Below are positions 1-8,416 of a stretch of 20,539 nt of DNA, in pieces. Each line of letters begins with the position of its first letter. The stretch's first letter is position 1. Source of the stretch: UBA4421 sp002470275 (GTDB lineage: Bacteria; Pseudomonadota; Gammaproteobacteria; Pseudomonadales; Azotimanducaceae); contig CAJXDR010000038.1 in assembly GCA_913052345.1 (NCBI GenBank), forward strand, positions 1 through 20,539. Direction: 5' to 3'. The translations under genes and the position numbers were made by a program. The notes under the pieces were generated by a model. It saw nothing but the letters and a program-made list of their open reading frames with translations, was not told the DNA's origin and did not search any database.

Positions 1-203
1 CAGAAAGCACCCTGATCTTAGTGACCCACAAGCCGGATATGTTGGCGCTGGTCGACCGGATTATCGTGGTTGCCGGCCAAAAAATTGCAATGGACGGTCC
101 CAAGGAGCAGGTGCTCAGCAAGCTCAGCGCGAAGAGGCCGACTTCAAGCGAGACTGCGGTCCAGGATAAGGCGCTTAAAGTTGAAACTTCGGCTCAAGGG
201 TGA
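1..203 (+). CDS. Type I secretion ABC transporter ATPase, C-terminal fragment
   Basis: Only the last 66 codons are present; the gene starts before the window and ends at TGA 201-203. The fragment opens with ESTLILVTHKPDMLALVDRI, which is the H-loop (switch histidine in VTHKP) and following strand of an ABC nucleotide-binding domain. The LALVDRIIVV...G wording is typical of the ATPase/permeases of type I secretion systems (HlyB/LapB group). The Walker A, Walker B and signature motifs lie outside the window. A polar tail of about 25 residues follows the ATPase fold. The next gene, 76 bases on, is a HlyD-type adaptor, which supports the type I secretion reading. In such systems this protein sits in the inner membrane and powers one-step export of a substrate, which is not visible here. 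Confidence 0.85.
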   Translation, partial: ESTLILVTHKPDMLALVDRIIVVAGQKIAMDGPKEQVLSKLSAKRPTSSETAVQDKALKVETSAQG

Positions 204-279
204 TGGCGATATGCGGCATTCAAATGTCGCCGCTCACTCACGCCGACTTAGCACGTAGAACGTGTCAAGGATAAGTACG

Positions 280-1500
280 ATGAATACACTAACCCCCACG
301 ATGCCTCCCCAGGCCCCAGCAGGCATAAATCAACAAGACGCCAGTCGCAGCCTGTCAGGACCCTGGTGGTCCTCTTCGTCTTTGCTGCTTTTCGCAGGCC
401 TGGCCACTTTTTTTGGCTGGGCCGCTTACTTTGAGATTGATCAATCCGTACGCGCCACGGGAGAGGTGATTCCCACGGCCAGGAATCAACGCATACAGGT
501 GGCTGACGGCGGCATATTGGCGGAACTGCTCGTCTCGGAGGGGCAATACGTTGACGCTGGTCAGCGGTTAGCGGTGCTTGAAAAAGATCGGGCAAGAGCG
601 GCTTTTGAGGAAAGCAGAGCCAGAGTAGCTGCCCTGCGCATTGCCTTGGTTCGCGCCCAAGCTGAGGCGCAGCAGCGGCCCCCAAGCTATAGCGGCGAGG
701 TCGCGGAGCATCCCGAGTTTGTCGCCGCCCAGCTACAGCTTTATCAGCAAAGACGACGGGCTTTGGATGAATCGCTCGCGCTCGCCCAAGAAAGCCTATC
801 CCTGGCCCAACGGCAGCTGAATATCAATCAGAGGCTCTTTGAAACCCAGGATGTAAGTCAGCTGGATGTGATGAGTGCCCAATCCAAGGTGGCGGATGTT
901 CGGAGTCGCGTTGTTGACCTGACCAATACTTATCTTAATGAAGCGCTCGAAGAAGTTGCTCTGCTTGAGGGGGACCTGGCGCTGGCTGAGCAACAGTTCA
1001 ACGAGAAGCAAAATATCCTGTTTCATACCGATGTGGTTGCCCCGGTAGAGGGCGTGATCAAGTTTCTAAATTTCAATACCCTCGGTGCTGTCGTCCGTCC
1101 CGGAGAGGATTTACTCGAGATTTCGCCCAGTACCAGTGAATTGGTCGTTGAGGTGAAAATCGATCCTGCGGATGTTGCCCAGTTGACCAAGGGGCTTCCG
1201 GTCAGCATTGCGCTGGATGCCTTTGACCCCACGATATTTGGCCGTCTTCAGGGCGAGCTGCTTTATCTCAGCTCTGACACGCTTCAAGAGCAGGGACCTG
1301 ATGGTCGAAGCATGACCTTTTACCGAGCCCGGGTGCGCCTGAATCAAGAAGCCAATAAGGACAATGCGCGTCTTGCCGGTGCGGTCCTGCGGCCGGGGAT
1401 GACGGCGACCGTGGACATCAGAACCGCCAAGCGAACGGTGCTGCATTATCTGAGCAAGCCAATATTGCGGGGTTTCTCCGGCGCACTAACCGAACGCTAG
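280..1500 (+). CDS. HlyD-family membrane fusion protein of a type I secretion system
   Basis: This 406-residue periplasmic adaptor would link the ABC ATPase to an outer-membrane TolC-like channel. A short cytoplasmic tail is followed by one membrane segment at about residues 33-52. Next comes a lipoyl/barrel-sandwich half (RATGEVIPTARNQRIQ and LVSEGQYVDAGQRLAVLE), a long Ala/Glu/Gln/Leu-rich coiled coil at roughly 105-250, the second lipoyl half (VVAPVEGVIKF) and a beta-barrel region ending LRPGMTATVDIRT. This is the standard HlyD order. I chose ATG 280 because AAGGA at 267-271 is correctly spaced from it; an in-frame GTG at 262 has no such site. It is probably co-transcribed with the upstream ATPase gene. 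No TolC homologue or secreted substrate is in view. Confidence 0.92.
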   Translation: MNTLTPTMPPQAPAGINQQDASRSLSGPWWSSSSLLLFAGLATFFGWAAYFEIDQSVRATGEVIPTARNQRIQVADGGILAELLVSEGQYVDAGQRLAVLEKDRARAAFEESRARVAALRIALVRAQAEAQQRPPSYSGEVAEHPEFVAAQLQLYQQRRRALDESLALAQESLSLAQRQLNINQRLFETQDVSQLDVMSAQSKVADVRSRVVDLTNTYLNEALEEVALLEGDLALAEQQFNEKQNILFHTDVVAPVEGVIKFLNFNTLGAVVRPGEDLLEISPSTSELVVEVKIDPADVAQLTKGLPVSIALDAFDPTIFGRLQGELLYLSSDTLQEQGPDGRSMTFYRARVRLNQEANKDNARLAGAVLRPGMTATVDIRTAKRTVLHYLSKPILRGFSGALTER

Positions 1501-1895
1501 GCACGGGAGAGCGGGTTCTCCTGCCTCCAATCGGGTAAAAATGCCAATAGTCCAGAAATTTGTACATTTCGTCGGCTGCCGCTCTGCTTCTTGCGCCCAA
1601 CAGGCTCAAATGGGGCCGTCCGCTGAGTTCAGCAGTGCCTGCCGACGGATCCCCTGCCCATCTTTTACTCTCATCGGTATGTGGCAGTCCCAGAGGCGCA
1701 ACAGGTGATTGATGGCTCAGAGAAGCGTGATTTAGCGTGGACTCTAGGGCGGCCTTCGGGCCGCCCCGTTTTTTCCCCCTTTGATTCAATAGGCCTCTCG
1801 CCTGGTTCCCGGTTGCGCCTCCACCTTAGCTCGCGTCGGTGCAATGGGTTATCCTCCCCGCTTTATCGGTAATGCCCGCTAATCAGGAATAGCCC
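1501..1895. other. 395-bp intergenic region with hairpins and a terminator; no gene recognised
   Basis: No convincing reading frame is present: the short frames that cross it lack ribosome sites and run through the terminator. Directly after the hlyD-like stop there is a hairpin (stem GGAGA 1506-1510 with TCTCC 1517-1521) that has no T-tract. Further on, CGTCGGC 1570-1576 can pair with GCCGACG 1641-1647, enclosing a small GCTG/CAGC hairpin at 1622-1633. The intrinsic terminator lies at 1747-1774. I tried to match the stretch to 6S RNA, SRP RNA, tmRNA, RNase P RNA and CsrB-type RNAs and saw no signature of any. It is either a long 3' untranslated region or a small RNA. The last 120 bases are the leader of the MFS gene. 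Confidence 0.5.
1747..1774 (+). terminator. Intrinsic terminator after the type I secretion genes
   Basis: There is a perfect 8-bp GC stem, GGGCGGCC 1747-1754 with GGCCGCCC 1759-1766, closed by the very stable cUUCGg tetraloop. It is followed by C, G and six T residues (1769-1774). It reads on the plus strand only, since there is no A-run on the left side. It would end the ABC/HlyD transcript about 250 bases beyond the HlyD stop and insulate the MFS gene. Confidence 0.93.
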
Positions 1896-3110
1896 ATGCA
1901 CCCTAGTAAGAATGAAAGTCGAAAGCCCTGGCAAAACCCGATTACGCTATTGATCCTGATGTCCGTTGCCATGCCCATTGCCTTCAATGCCTGGTCTGCA
2001 CTGCTGAATAATTTTGTGGTCGAGCGAGCGGCTTTTACCGGGATTGAGATTGGCATTCTGCAGAGCCTTCGCGAGGTGCCGGGTTTCCTGGCCTTTACCG
2101 TGGTCTTTGTCCTGTTGGTATTGCGGGAGCAGACCTTTGCTGTCTTTGCCCTAGCGCTGCTGGGGCTCGGCGTAGCGTTAACCGGCTTCTTTCCCTCAGA
2201 ATATGGGCTGTACTTCACCACCGTGGTCATGAGCGCGGGCTTTCATTATTTCGAGACCCTCAAGCAGTCCCTTAGTCTGCAGTGGCTTAGTCGAGAAGAG
2301 GCGCCACAAGTGCTGGGCCGACTGATTGCCGTGGGTGCGGTTACCTCCCTAGTGGTCTACACCTTGCTCTGGTCTGCCCTAGAGCTACTGGGGCTGGACT
2401 ACGTTTGGAACTTCGCCATCTCCGGTGGCATTTGCCTGGTGCTGGCGGTGGTCATGTGGCTTGCGTTCCCGCACTTCCCCTCCAAGACAGCCCAGCATAA
2501 AACGCTGATCCTGCGGAGGCGATATTGGCTCTACTACCTGCTGACCTTTCTGTCCGGGGCTCGACGGCAAATTTTCGTGGTCTTTGCCGCCTTTCTGATG
2601 GTTGAAAAATTCGGCTATAGCGCCTCTCAGGTCACGCTTCTTTTCCTGATCAACTATGCCTTCAACTGGCTGTTTGCGGAGCGTATTGGTGCGCTCATTC
2701 ATCGCATCGGCGAACGTCGTGCGCTGACGGTGGAATACATAGGGTTGGTCTTTGTCTTCACCGCTTATGGCCTGGTTGAGAACGCGACTCTGGCCGCGGT
2801 GCTCTACGTGGTTGACCATATGTTCTTTGCCCTGGCTATCGCCATCAGCACCTACTTCCAAAAAATCGCTGATCCAGCAGACATGGCCAGCAGCGCGGGC
2901 GTTTCTTTCACCATCAGCCATATCGCGGCCATTGTGATTCCGGCAGCCCTCGGCATTGTTTGGATGGTATCGCCATCCATGGTGTTTTTTATTGGTGCTG
3001 GATTCGCGCTGCTATCCCTCTTGGCGTCCCAGCTCATACCCAAGAACCCTAGACCAGGGCAAGAAACCCTGGCTGGGAATGCTCAAACGAGCCCGGCGGC
3101 TGTGGGTTAG
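1896..3110 (+). CDS. Major facilitator superfamily transporter
   Basis: This 404-residue protein is almost entirely hydrophobic, with about twelve membrane segments in two halves joined by a basic cytoplasmic loop near residues 195-210 (LILRRRYWLYY). Length and layout fit the major facilitator superfamily. A charged loop (LIHRIGERRALTVEYIG) in the second half sits where MFS proteins carry the motif-A-like turn. The short tail after the last helix is Pro/Gly/Ala-rich. ATG 1896 is preceded by AGGA at about 1883-1886 with good spacing. The gene stands alone after a terminator and converges on the esterase gene with a 35-base gap. Substrate cannot be told from sequence. Confidence 0.85.
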   Translation: MHPSKNESRKPWQNPITLLILMSVAMPIAFNAWSALLNNFVVERAAFTGIEIGILQSLREVPGFLAFTVVFVLLVLREQTFAVFALALLGLGVALTGFFPSEYGLYFTTVVMSAGFHYFETLKQSLSLQWLSREEAPQVLGRLIAVGAVTSLVVYTLLWSALELLGLDYVWNFAISGGICLVLAVVMWLAFPHFPSKTAQHKTLILRRRYWLYYLLTFLSGARRQIFVVFAAFLMVEKFGYSASQVTLLFLINYAFNWLFAERIGALIHRIGERRALTVEYIGLVFVFTAYGLVENATLAAVLYVVDHMFFALAIAISTYFQKIADPADMASSAGVSFTISHIAAIVIPAALGIVWMVSPSMVFFIGAGFALLSLLASQLIPKNPRPGQETLAGNAQTSPAAVG

Positions 3111-3145
3111 ATGGCGTCGGCATCCCCGGGACATGACGGCCGGTT

Positions 3146-4960
3146 TCAGAACATGGATATGCTTTTGGGGTCAATTTGCCCACAAAAGCCCCCACCCAGG
3201 GCTTGGTATTCGGCGTCGATAAAATGCTCCCCACGGAACATTCGCGCATAGTGGGTGCAGCGTTCCATTTCATCCTGGATTTGATCATCGGCCGCCAGCT
3301 CCGCCTTCATAGAGGCTAGCGTGACTTCCTGGTCATCCATAAAGATGCCCTGATCATTGAGACTATCGAGAATGAGTGAAGTTTTGCCTCGGTCCTTCCA
3401 GCCCAGCCACGCCACTTCCTTACCGTCTCGGCCGCGGCCTGGCCTGCCATGGTAGGCAAATGCCGTCCAGTATGAGCTCATGCTATCGGCTAGTGCCTGT
3501 TGAGCATCATCAAATGGGTAGAGGTAGCCAAGGCCAAGGCCGCCCGCAAAATCATTGAAGACGAAAGGAATTTCTAGGGCATGGGCAGCGCCCAGCGCCA
3601 CGCTGAGATCAAAGCCTAGCTGGGAAGGCTCCTCATCCCAGTCGAAGCGATAAGCATAGACGTTACTATTCCCGGCAGCCCGCATAGCGTTCGCCAAGCT
3701 ATCCACCCCCCGGTACTTCCAGGCGAGCGCCCCGTACCTCACGGTTCGTAGATAGGCGGCCTCATCTTTAAGGCGAGGAAAGAAACCGAGAAAGGTCTTC
3801 ACGTAGCGAGGGTCTCTGGTCATAAACAATGAAGGTTCATCGCGATTTGTGCCCAGGATGACCGGTACCATATTGTGCCGTTCCGGGTCGCTAAATATGG
3901 CCTCGGTACTTAGGTCAGGCAGCACAAAGCCATCCCCCAGGACCATGGGCAGATCGACCATGCCAAATCCGCCGCCGTCAAAGAGCGCGAACAGCTCCTC
4001 TGGTGCCTTACTGTAAAGGTAGTCGCGCATAGCCGTCGTACTCATATCGTCCGCATAGCGGCCCGCGTCTTCAACGGACCCCGCGCGACCATCACGAACC
4101 AGCAGTTTTTTTACGATCTCTGCAGAACTGAGTGGGTGTCCGCCATCGGCAACGCTACTGCGAGCTATCGGGAGTGGGGTTGTTTCAAAGCCGCCGCTTT
4201 GCACGATGGCGCGATGAAAGAGCCCCTCGGCCAGCGGCGAAGCCATCATGGCCAGCGTGTCGTAGGCCCCCGCTGATTCGCCGAACACGGTAACGCTGTC
4301 CGGATTGCCACCAAAGGCTGCAATATTGTCCCTTACCCAGGCCAGGCCCTGGATGGCGTCAAGGGTTCCGTAGTTGCCTGAATCATCTCGGGGATCGCCT
4401 GTGGTTAACGCCGGGTGAGAGAACCAGCCAAAAACGCCCAACCGATAGTTTATGGTCACGACAACAACATCTTGGACTAGGGCCAGATTGGCGCCAGAAT
4501 AGCTACCGCCTTCGCCGACACTGTTACCGCCGCCGTGCAGCCAATACATTACCGGCAGGTTGTCAGCGTCAGGTGGGGCAAAGATGTTGAGGTATAGGCA
4601 ATCCTCGCTGCCCGTAACCACGCTCGTTGGGTCCGCTTCCGGGGTTAGGAGCGAAGGCAGTTGAGGGCACACGTTCCCCGGGGCGAGGGCTTGTAGGACT
4701 TCCTCTTGCTGGGACGAGGGGGCCAAGAGGGGTAAGGGGGCTCGCCATCGAAGGGGCCCGATGGGCGGCTGTGCATAGGGAATCCCCTGCCAAATATGGG
4801 CACCCTTTTGGCCTATATAGCCCTGGACGATCCCGCTGGCCGTTTTCCTTAAGGCGGCTGGATCAGCCTGAGGTTCAAAAACCTCTTCCCCCGCCGATGG
4901 CCAGAAAAAATAGGCCATAACCACGAGTAAAATAATGACGCCCAAGATGCCAGTACGCAT
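3146..4960 (-). CDS. Carboxylesterase type B, membrane-anchored or exported
   Basis: This 604-residue serine hydrolase belongs to the carboxylesterase B/cholinesterase family and hydrolyses carboxylic esters. Family hallmarks run in order: WQGIPYAQPPIGPLRW at 57-72, SEDCLYLNIF at 118-127, the oxyanion-hole HGGG at 142-145, NYRLGVFGW at 171-179, and the nucleophile elbow FGESAGA with Ser229. The other triad members are probably Glu375 (GTNRDEPSLF) and His460 (GAAHALEIPFVF). An N-terminal hydrophobic segment (residues 5-20) without a clear cleavage site suggests a signal anchor facing the periplasm. ATG 4960 has AAGGAG and GGGAGA just upstream. It lies 78 bases behind the SRPBCC gene on the same strand, so an operon is likely. 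Substrate is unknown. Confidence 0.93.
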   Translation of the reverse strand: MRTGILGVIILLVVMAYFFWPSAGEEVFEPQADPAALRKTASGIVQGYIGQKGAHIWQGIPYAQPPIGPLRWRAPLPLLAPSSQQEEVLQALAPGNVCPQLPSLLTPEADPTSVVTGSEDCLYLNIFAPPDADNLPVMYWLHGGGNSVGEGGSYSGANLALVQDVVVVTINYRLGVFGWFSHPALTTGDPRDDSGNYGTLDAIQGLAWVRDNIAAFGGNPDSVTVFGESAGAYDTLAMMASPLAEGLFHRAIVQSGGFETTPLPIARSSVADGGHPLSSAEIVKKLLVRDGRAGSVEDAGRYADDMSTTAMRDYLYSKAPEELFALFDGGGFGMVDLPMVLGDGFVLPDLSTEAIFSDPERHNMVPVILGTNRDEPSLFMTRDPRYVKTFLGFFPRLKDEAAYLRTVRYGALAWKYRGVDSLANAMRAAGNSNVYAYRFDWDEEPSQLGFDLSVALGAAHALEIPFVFNDFAGGLGLGYLYPFDDAQQALADSMSSYWTAFAYHGRPGRGRDGKEVAWLGWKDRGKTSLILDSLNDQGIFMDDQEVTLASMKAELAADDQIQDEMERCTHYARMFRGEHFIDAEYQALGGGFCGQIDPKSISMF

Positions 4961-5038
4961 GCTCCTTCTCCCTGCAATCCCGCTGTAGCAACGTAGTTAA
5001 GGCGCAATAGGCTTGCAAACATTCCAGGATATTGGGGT

Positions 5039-5428
5039 CTATTCACCCGACGAGAGTAAGGTTTTCAGTTTGGCGAGGCAGGCCATCATCCCCTGGCGAA
5101 TAAAGGGTTCTACTGCCTCTGGGGTGACCTCTGTCGTCCAAGTAAGGCGCGTGCCCTGATCCTTGGCCTCAAGCGTAATGGTCGCTAGGTGGGCGGCGAG
5201 CGGTGGGGTAGATTCGACGACCGAGTAGGCCAGGCGGTAGTTCGCCTCATTGCGCTCGACGATCCGTTCTGCGAGTTCTCCAGCGCCCACCATCTTAAAA
5301 CGACGAACCTCACCATCGAATTCGGCGCTGGCGACGCCTGCGACCCAGTCAACGCGCCCGGGGTCGCCGACGATGGCCCAAATTATCTCAGGAGCGTAAT
5401 GAAAGAATTCCTCGATTTTGATGGCCAT
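5039..5428 (-). CDS. SRPBCC (START/Bet v 1-like) family protein
   Basis: This is a 129-residue protein of the polyketide cyclase/dehydrase-like SRPBCC superfamily, a helix-grip fold that binds hydrophobic ligands. Typical features are an opening beta strand with aromatic residues then APEIIWAIVGDPGRVDWVAG (the conserved 'vWavl.D...vdWvag' segment), a central beta meander, and a final strand TRLTWTTEVTPE before the C-terminal helix. I chose ATG 5428; a TTG two codons earlier (5434) is also in frame but neither has a strong ribosome site. It precedes the carboxylesterase gene on the same strand and is divergent from the GPH symporter 5543. Exact ligand or reaction is not recognisable. Confidence 0.8.
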   Translation of the reverse strand: MAIKIEEFFHYAPEIIWAIVGDPGRVDWVAGVASAEFDGEVRRFKMVGAGELAERIVERNEANYRLAYSVVESTPPLAAHLATITLEAKDQGTRLTWTTEVTPEAVEPFIRQGMMACLAKLKTLLSSGE

Positions 5429-5542
5429 GAGCAAATCTCAACGGATAGGTCCCCAGGATCATACTCGGAGGCGCCGCGACATGCAGACATCGTTTCCTGG
5501 ATATGAATGTGGTAGAACCCTGGCAGCAGTAGGGGGCAGTGA

Positions 5543-6964
5543 ATGAGTCAGCCGAATATCAATCAGGACCCTGCGGGGAGCGGCAGAGCGGGGAGGAAGA
5601 GCGTCGGTGTTGGGGCGCCGCCACTCACTCGGAGTGTTAGCTTGGGGTATGCCCTGGGCGACCTGGGCATCAATCTTTACTTCATCTCGGTGATGACCTT
5701 TCTACTCAACTTCTATACCGACCAGTTGGGCATCAGCGCAGCCGCCGCAGCGGGCGTGTTGGCCTTTGCTCGCTTCGTGGACGCGATAACAGATCCCCTG
5801 ATGGGTGCCCTAGCGGAGCGCACGCGCACTCGTTGGGGTCGCTTGCGTCCCTATCTGTTGCTCGGGGCGCTGCCCCTCGCAGGCATTACGGTACTGACCT
5901 TTTACGTGCCGGATTTGGATGAACCAGGACGGGTGATCTGGGCCTACGTCACCTATACCCTGTTTGGCATCCTCTATACGGTGGTGACCATTCCTTATTC
6001 CATGCTTACCGCGTCGCTTACCGATGACCACGATGAGCGTACCAATCTCTCGGCGCTGCGTATGGGGGGCGCCTTAACCGGGGCCGCCATGGTTTCCGTG
6101 GGGGTGCCGCTGTTGCTCGGTGAAGTGGGTTCCGAACACCAGAGTATGGCAACGATCATGGGCGGCTTCGGCGTGATTGCGACGATCCTGCTGGCGGTCA
6201 CCTTTGTGACAACCAAGGAAGTTGTTAATCCGCCGCCGAAACAGCGATTGGGTATCACCGACAGCCTTCGCGCCGTAGTTCTGAATCCACCCTTACTAGT
6301 CGTGATCTCAATATTTTGTCTCGGGATGCTCAGTTTTACCGTGCGCCAGAGCATCGCCGTGTACTACTTTATCTACAATCTGGGAAGACCAGATCTTCTA
6401 AGCTGGTTTTTTGGTCTCACTCTGGCGGCCATGTTTGTCGGCCTGCTCGGGGTGCCCTGGCTCGCCAGCAGGCTGGGCAAGGCTAGAGCCATCCAGGCCG
6501 GTGCCTTGCTCTCCATATGCGCCTGCCTGGGTCTTTATCTCACGCCGTTCAGCGATCCGTATTGGGTCATCTTTTGGAGTGCCTGGGTGGCCTTTGGCGG
6601 GGCACCCATCGCCGTACTCGGCTGGGCGATGATCCCGGATACCGTGGAATACGCTCAGTGGCGGTTTGGTAAGAGAGCAGATGGCGCGATTTATTCCATG
6701 GCCAGCTTTTTTCAGAAGCTCGCTAAGACCCTGGGCGGTGCCGGGGTGGCCGCAGGGCTAGCGGTAGCGGGCTATGTAGCCAATCAAGAGCAGAGTCTTC
6801 AAGCCCTAGAGATGATCCACGCCATGATGTCCCTTGCGCCTATGGCCTTCATGGCCCTGGCCCTGGTGATTGCAGGCCTTTATCGTCTTGATGCTCAAAC
6901 CCACGACGATATTCGACGCCAACTGGCGAGCGCTCAATCAGGCGAGGAAGCCGCTAGCGCCTAG
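5543..6964 (+). CDS. GPH-family (glycoside/pentoside/hexuronide):cation symporter
   Basis: This 473-residue inner-membrane carrier resembles MelB/XylP-type symporters, which bring in sugars or glycosides with Na+ or H+. Diagnostic stretches are SLGYALGDLGINLYF at the first helix, the cation-site segment FARFVDAITDPLMGALAERT with its paired aspartates, the following loop RTRWGRLRPYLL, and IPYSMLTASLTDDHDERTNL at the fourth to fifth helix. Later WAMIPDTVEYAQWRFGKRADG is also a strong GPH signature. About 30 polar residues precede the conserved start; ATG 5543 has a G-rich site upstream (GGGGG about 11 bases before). Its last four bases (CTAG) overlap the convergent hydrolase stop. Neighbouring hydrolases hint at a glycoside or ester substrate, but this is inference. 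Confidence 0.9.
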   Translation: MSQPNINQDPAGSGRAGRKSVGVGAPPLTRSVSLGYALGDLGINLYFISVMTFLLNFYTDQLGISAAAAAGVLAFARFVDAITDPLMGALAERTRTRWGRLRPYLLLGALPLAGITVLTFYVPDLDEPGRVIWAYVTYTLFGILYTVVTIPYSMLTASLTDDHDERTNLSALRMGGALTGAAMVSVGVPLLLGEVGSEHQSMATIMGGFGVIATILLAVTFVTTKEVVNPPPKQRLGITDSLRAVVLNPPLLVVISIFCLGMLSFTVRQSIAVYYFIYNLGRPDLLSWFFGLTLAAMFVGLLGVPWLASRLGKARAIQAGALLSICACLGLYLTPFSDPYWVIFWSAWVAFGGAPIAVLGWAMIPDTVEYAQWRFGKRADGAIYSMASFFQKLAKTLGGAGVAAGLAVAGYVANQEQSLQALEMIHAMMSLAPMAFMALALVIAGLYRLDAQTHDDIRRQLASAQSGEEAASA

Positions 6965-7857
6965 GCGAGCTGCCGACGCCACTCCAGCAGCAGCATCTTG
7001 GTCGCCATGGCCACGGCCACGGGTTGGTCGAACATGAGATGGTGATAGGTGCCTGGGATGGTCACCACGGGCAGGCTGTGATCAGTGAGAGTGAGCATGT
7101 GATCGCCAAACAGGGCAGCCTCGTCCTCGCTGCGTTCCCCCAGCATCAGGGCCATCGGGCAGTCAATGTTTAGGAATTTGTCCTGTTGGTCGGTGCCCAT
7201 TTCTAGGTAGTCAAATAGGCCAGGGTCGAATTTCCAGGTCCAGCCTCCGGGAGCCTCCCTTAGGCCATATTCTGCCATGTGCTGGAGCAGGGCAGGGTGC
7301 ACGCCAGGCTGCTCGGGGAGCAGGCGGAAGCGCCCCAAGGCCTCTTCCTTAGTTGGATAAACTCGCAACCTGCGCCTGGGCTGAACGCCTTCACGCGCCA
7401 CGCGCAGTCCCCACTCATTGGCCTGTTCTGGGGGTGCGACGGTGAAGTCCATAAACAAAATGCCGCCCAGCTCGCCGCCGTAGTAGTGGCCTGTTTCTAG
7501 CGCCACAAAGCCGCCGAAACTGTGACCGACGATCATGGGCTGCGATCCAAGCTGGGCCGCCTCGCAAACCGCCATGACCTCATCGGCGAAGCCCTTACCG
7601 GTATATTTCTCTCGCCACTGGCTATCGCCATTGCCCGAGAGGTCCAACGCCGCCACCCGGAAGCGATCTGCTAGGAAGGGTGCCAAAAAGCGCCACCATT
7701 CTAGGTGTGCGTTGCTACCGTGAATTAACACGACCCCTGGATTGCCAATGCGACCCCAGGTGACATAGTGGATAGCGGTATCGCCAACGCGCACCTGAGC
7801 AGACTCAGATTCGGTCTCCAGGGCCTGGGTAAACCAGAACGGCAGGCTCTCGCTCAA
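6961..7857 (-). CDS. Alpha/beta-fold hydrolase with TTG start
   Basis: This 298-residue alpha/beta hydrolase fold protein has VVLIHGSNAHLEWW (oxyanion region, HGS 46-48) and the nucleophile elbow IVGHSFGGFVAL with Ser113. A C-terminal PGTYHHLMFDQP supplies the catalytic His272 or His273; the acid is probably in MLGERSEDEA (around 241-246). No signal peptide is seen, so it should be cytoplasmic. The start is TTG 7857: AAGGAGAG sits six bases upstream of it and no in-frame ATG occurs before residue 95. The 3' end overlaps the GPH symporter by CTAG. The family includes esterases, epoxide hydrolases and haloalkane dehalogenases, and I cannot assign a substrate. Confidence 0.88.
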   Translation of the reverse strand: MSESLPFWFTQALETESESAQVRVGDTAIHYVTWGRIGNPGVVLIHGSNAHLEWWRFLAPFLADRFRVAALDLSGNGDSQWREKYTGKGFADEVMAVCEAAQLGSQPMIVGHSFGGFVALETGHYYGGELGGILFMDFTVAPPEQANEWGLRVAREGVQPRRRLRVYPTKEEALGRFRLLPEQPGVHPALLQHMAEYGLREAPGGWTWKFDPGLFDYLEMGTDQQDKFLNIDCPMALMLGERSEDEAALFGDHMLTLTDHSLPVVTIPGTYHHLMFDQPVAVAMATKMLLLEWRRQLA

Positions 7858-7887
7858 GGGTCTCTCCTTTTTATTCCGCTCGTTTTT

Positions 7888-7926
7888 TGCGCTCGCTTTG
7901 TGCGCTCGCTTCGTGCGCTCGCTTGC
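7888..7926. repeat. Three 13-bp tandem repeats between divergent genes
   Basis: Three adjacent units read TGCGCTCGCTTTG (7888-7900), TGCGCTCGCTTCG (7901-7913) and TGCGCTCGCTTGC (7914-7926). They agree in the first eleven bases and vary only in the last two. A fourth, degenerate unit (10/13) precedes them at 7875-7887. The array lies 31-69 bases upstream of the TTG start of the hydrolase and 44 bases before the CPXCG gene, so it overlaps the likely control region of one or both. Thirteen bases is not a helical period, so replication slippage is as plausible as binding sites. Confidence 0.85.
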
Positions 7927-7969
7927 TTAATGGTCGCGCACACTATCACCCTAGGGTGGAGATATCACG

Positions 7970-8209
7970 ATGCGCGTATCCGTCAGCAGTCTAGATTGGT
8001 TAAACTTGGGCATGCGATTTTTTACCGACAGCGCTCAGGTTCATTGCCCCTATTGCGGTGAAAGCTTTGAGCTGATTGTGGATACCAGTGCCGGTGATCA
8101 AAGCTATATCGAAGATTGCTATGTGTGCTGTGCGCCCATTCACTTCAGCATCACCGTAGACTTTGAGGGCGAGTTGGTGGTGCTGGCGCAACACGAGAAC
8201 GACTGTTAG
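7970..8209 (+). CDS. CPXCG-motif cysteine-rich small protein
   Basis: This is a 79-residue protein of the CPXCG cysteine-rich family, found widely in gammaproteobacteria and without a settled function. It has CPYCG (Cys26, Cys29), then the conserved VDTSAGDQSYIEDCYVCCAPI (Cys50, Cys53, Cys54), which together look like a zinc-ribbon site, and ends in a short acidic beta hairpin and a terminal Cys79. ATG 7970 has GGTGGAG eight bases upstream. A second in-frame ATG at 8012 gives 65 residues and a shorter lead before CPYCG, closer to the usual family length, but lacks as good a ribosome site. It is transcribed divergently from the hydrolase gene. Confidence 0.88.
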   Translation: MRVSVSSLDWLNLGMRFFTDSAQVHCPYCGESFELIVDTSAGDQSYIEDCYVCCAPIHFSITVDFEGELVVLAQHENDC

Positions 8210-8416
8210 GCGCTGTGATCCTGGCGGAGAGGATCATGCCCCAAGAGACAGGGTGCTGTCTGGAACACGCTGCGGTTGTTGACGCGGCCTCTGAGCTGGC
8301 TGCGCCCGGCAATCATCCTCGCCTAATCTTTGCCCAAATCACGGGCTCGGGCGCTGACGGGTCGTATGCAGAGCGCCGGACCTTTTGGGGCAGGGGGGTG
8401 CCCAAGGGAGCACGCC

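Noticed and set aside
1418..1789. 123-codon minus-strand reading frame across the hlyD 3' end
   Set aside because: It runs through the terminator and into the HlyD coding end, has no good ribosome site and no protein-like motif; it looks like a GC-rich shadow.
8216..8236. Hairpin TGATCC/GGATCA just after the CPXCG stop as a terminator
   Set aside because: The stem is only six pairs with a nine-base loop and is not followed by a T-run on either strand.
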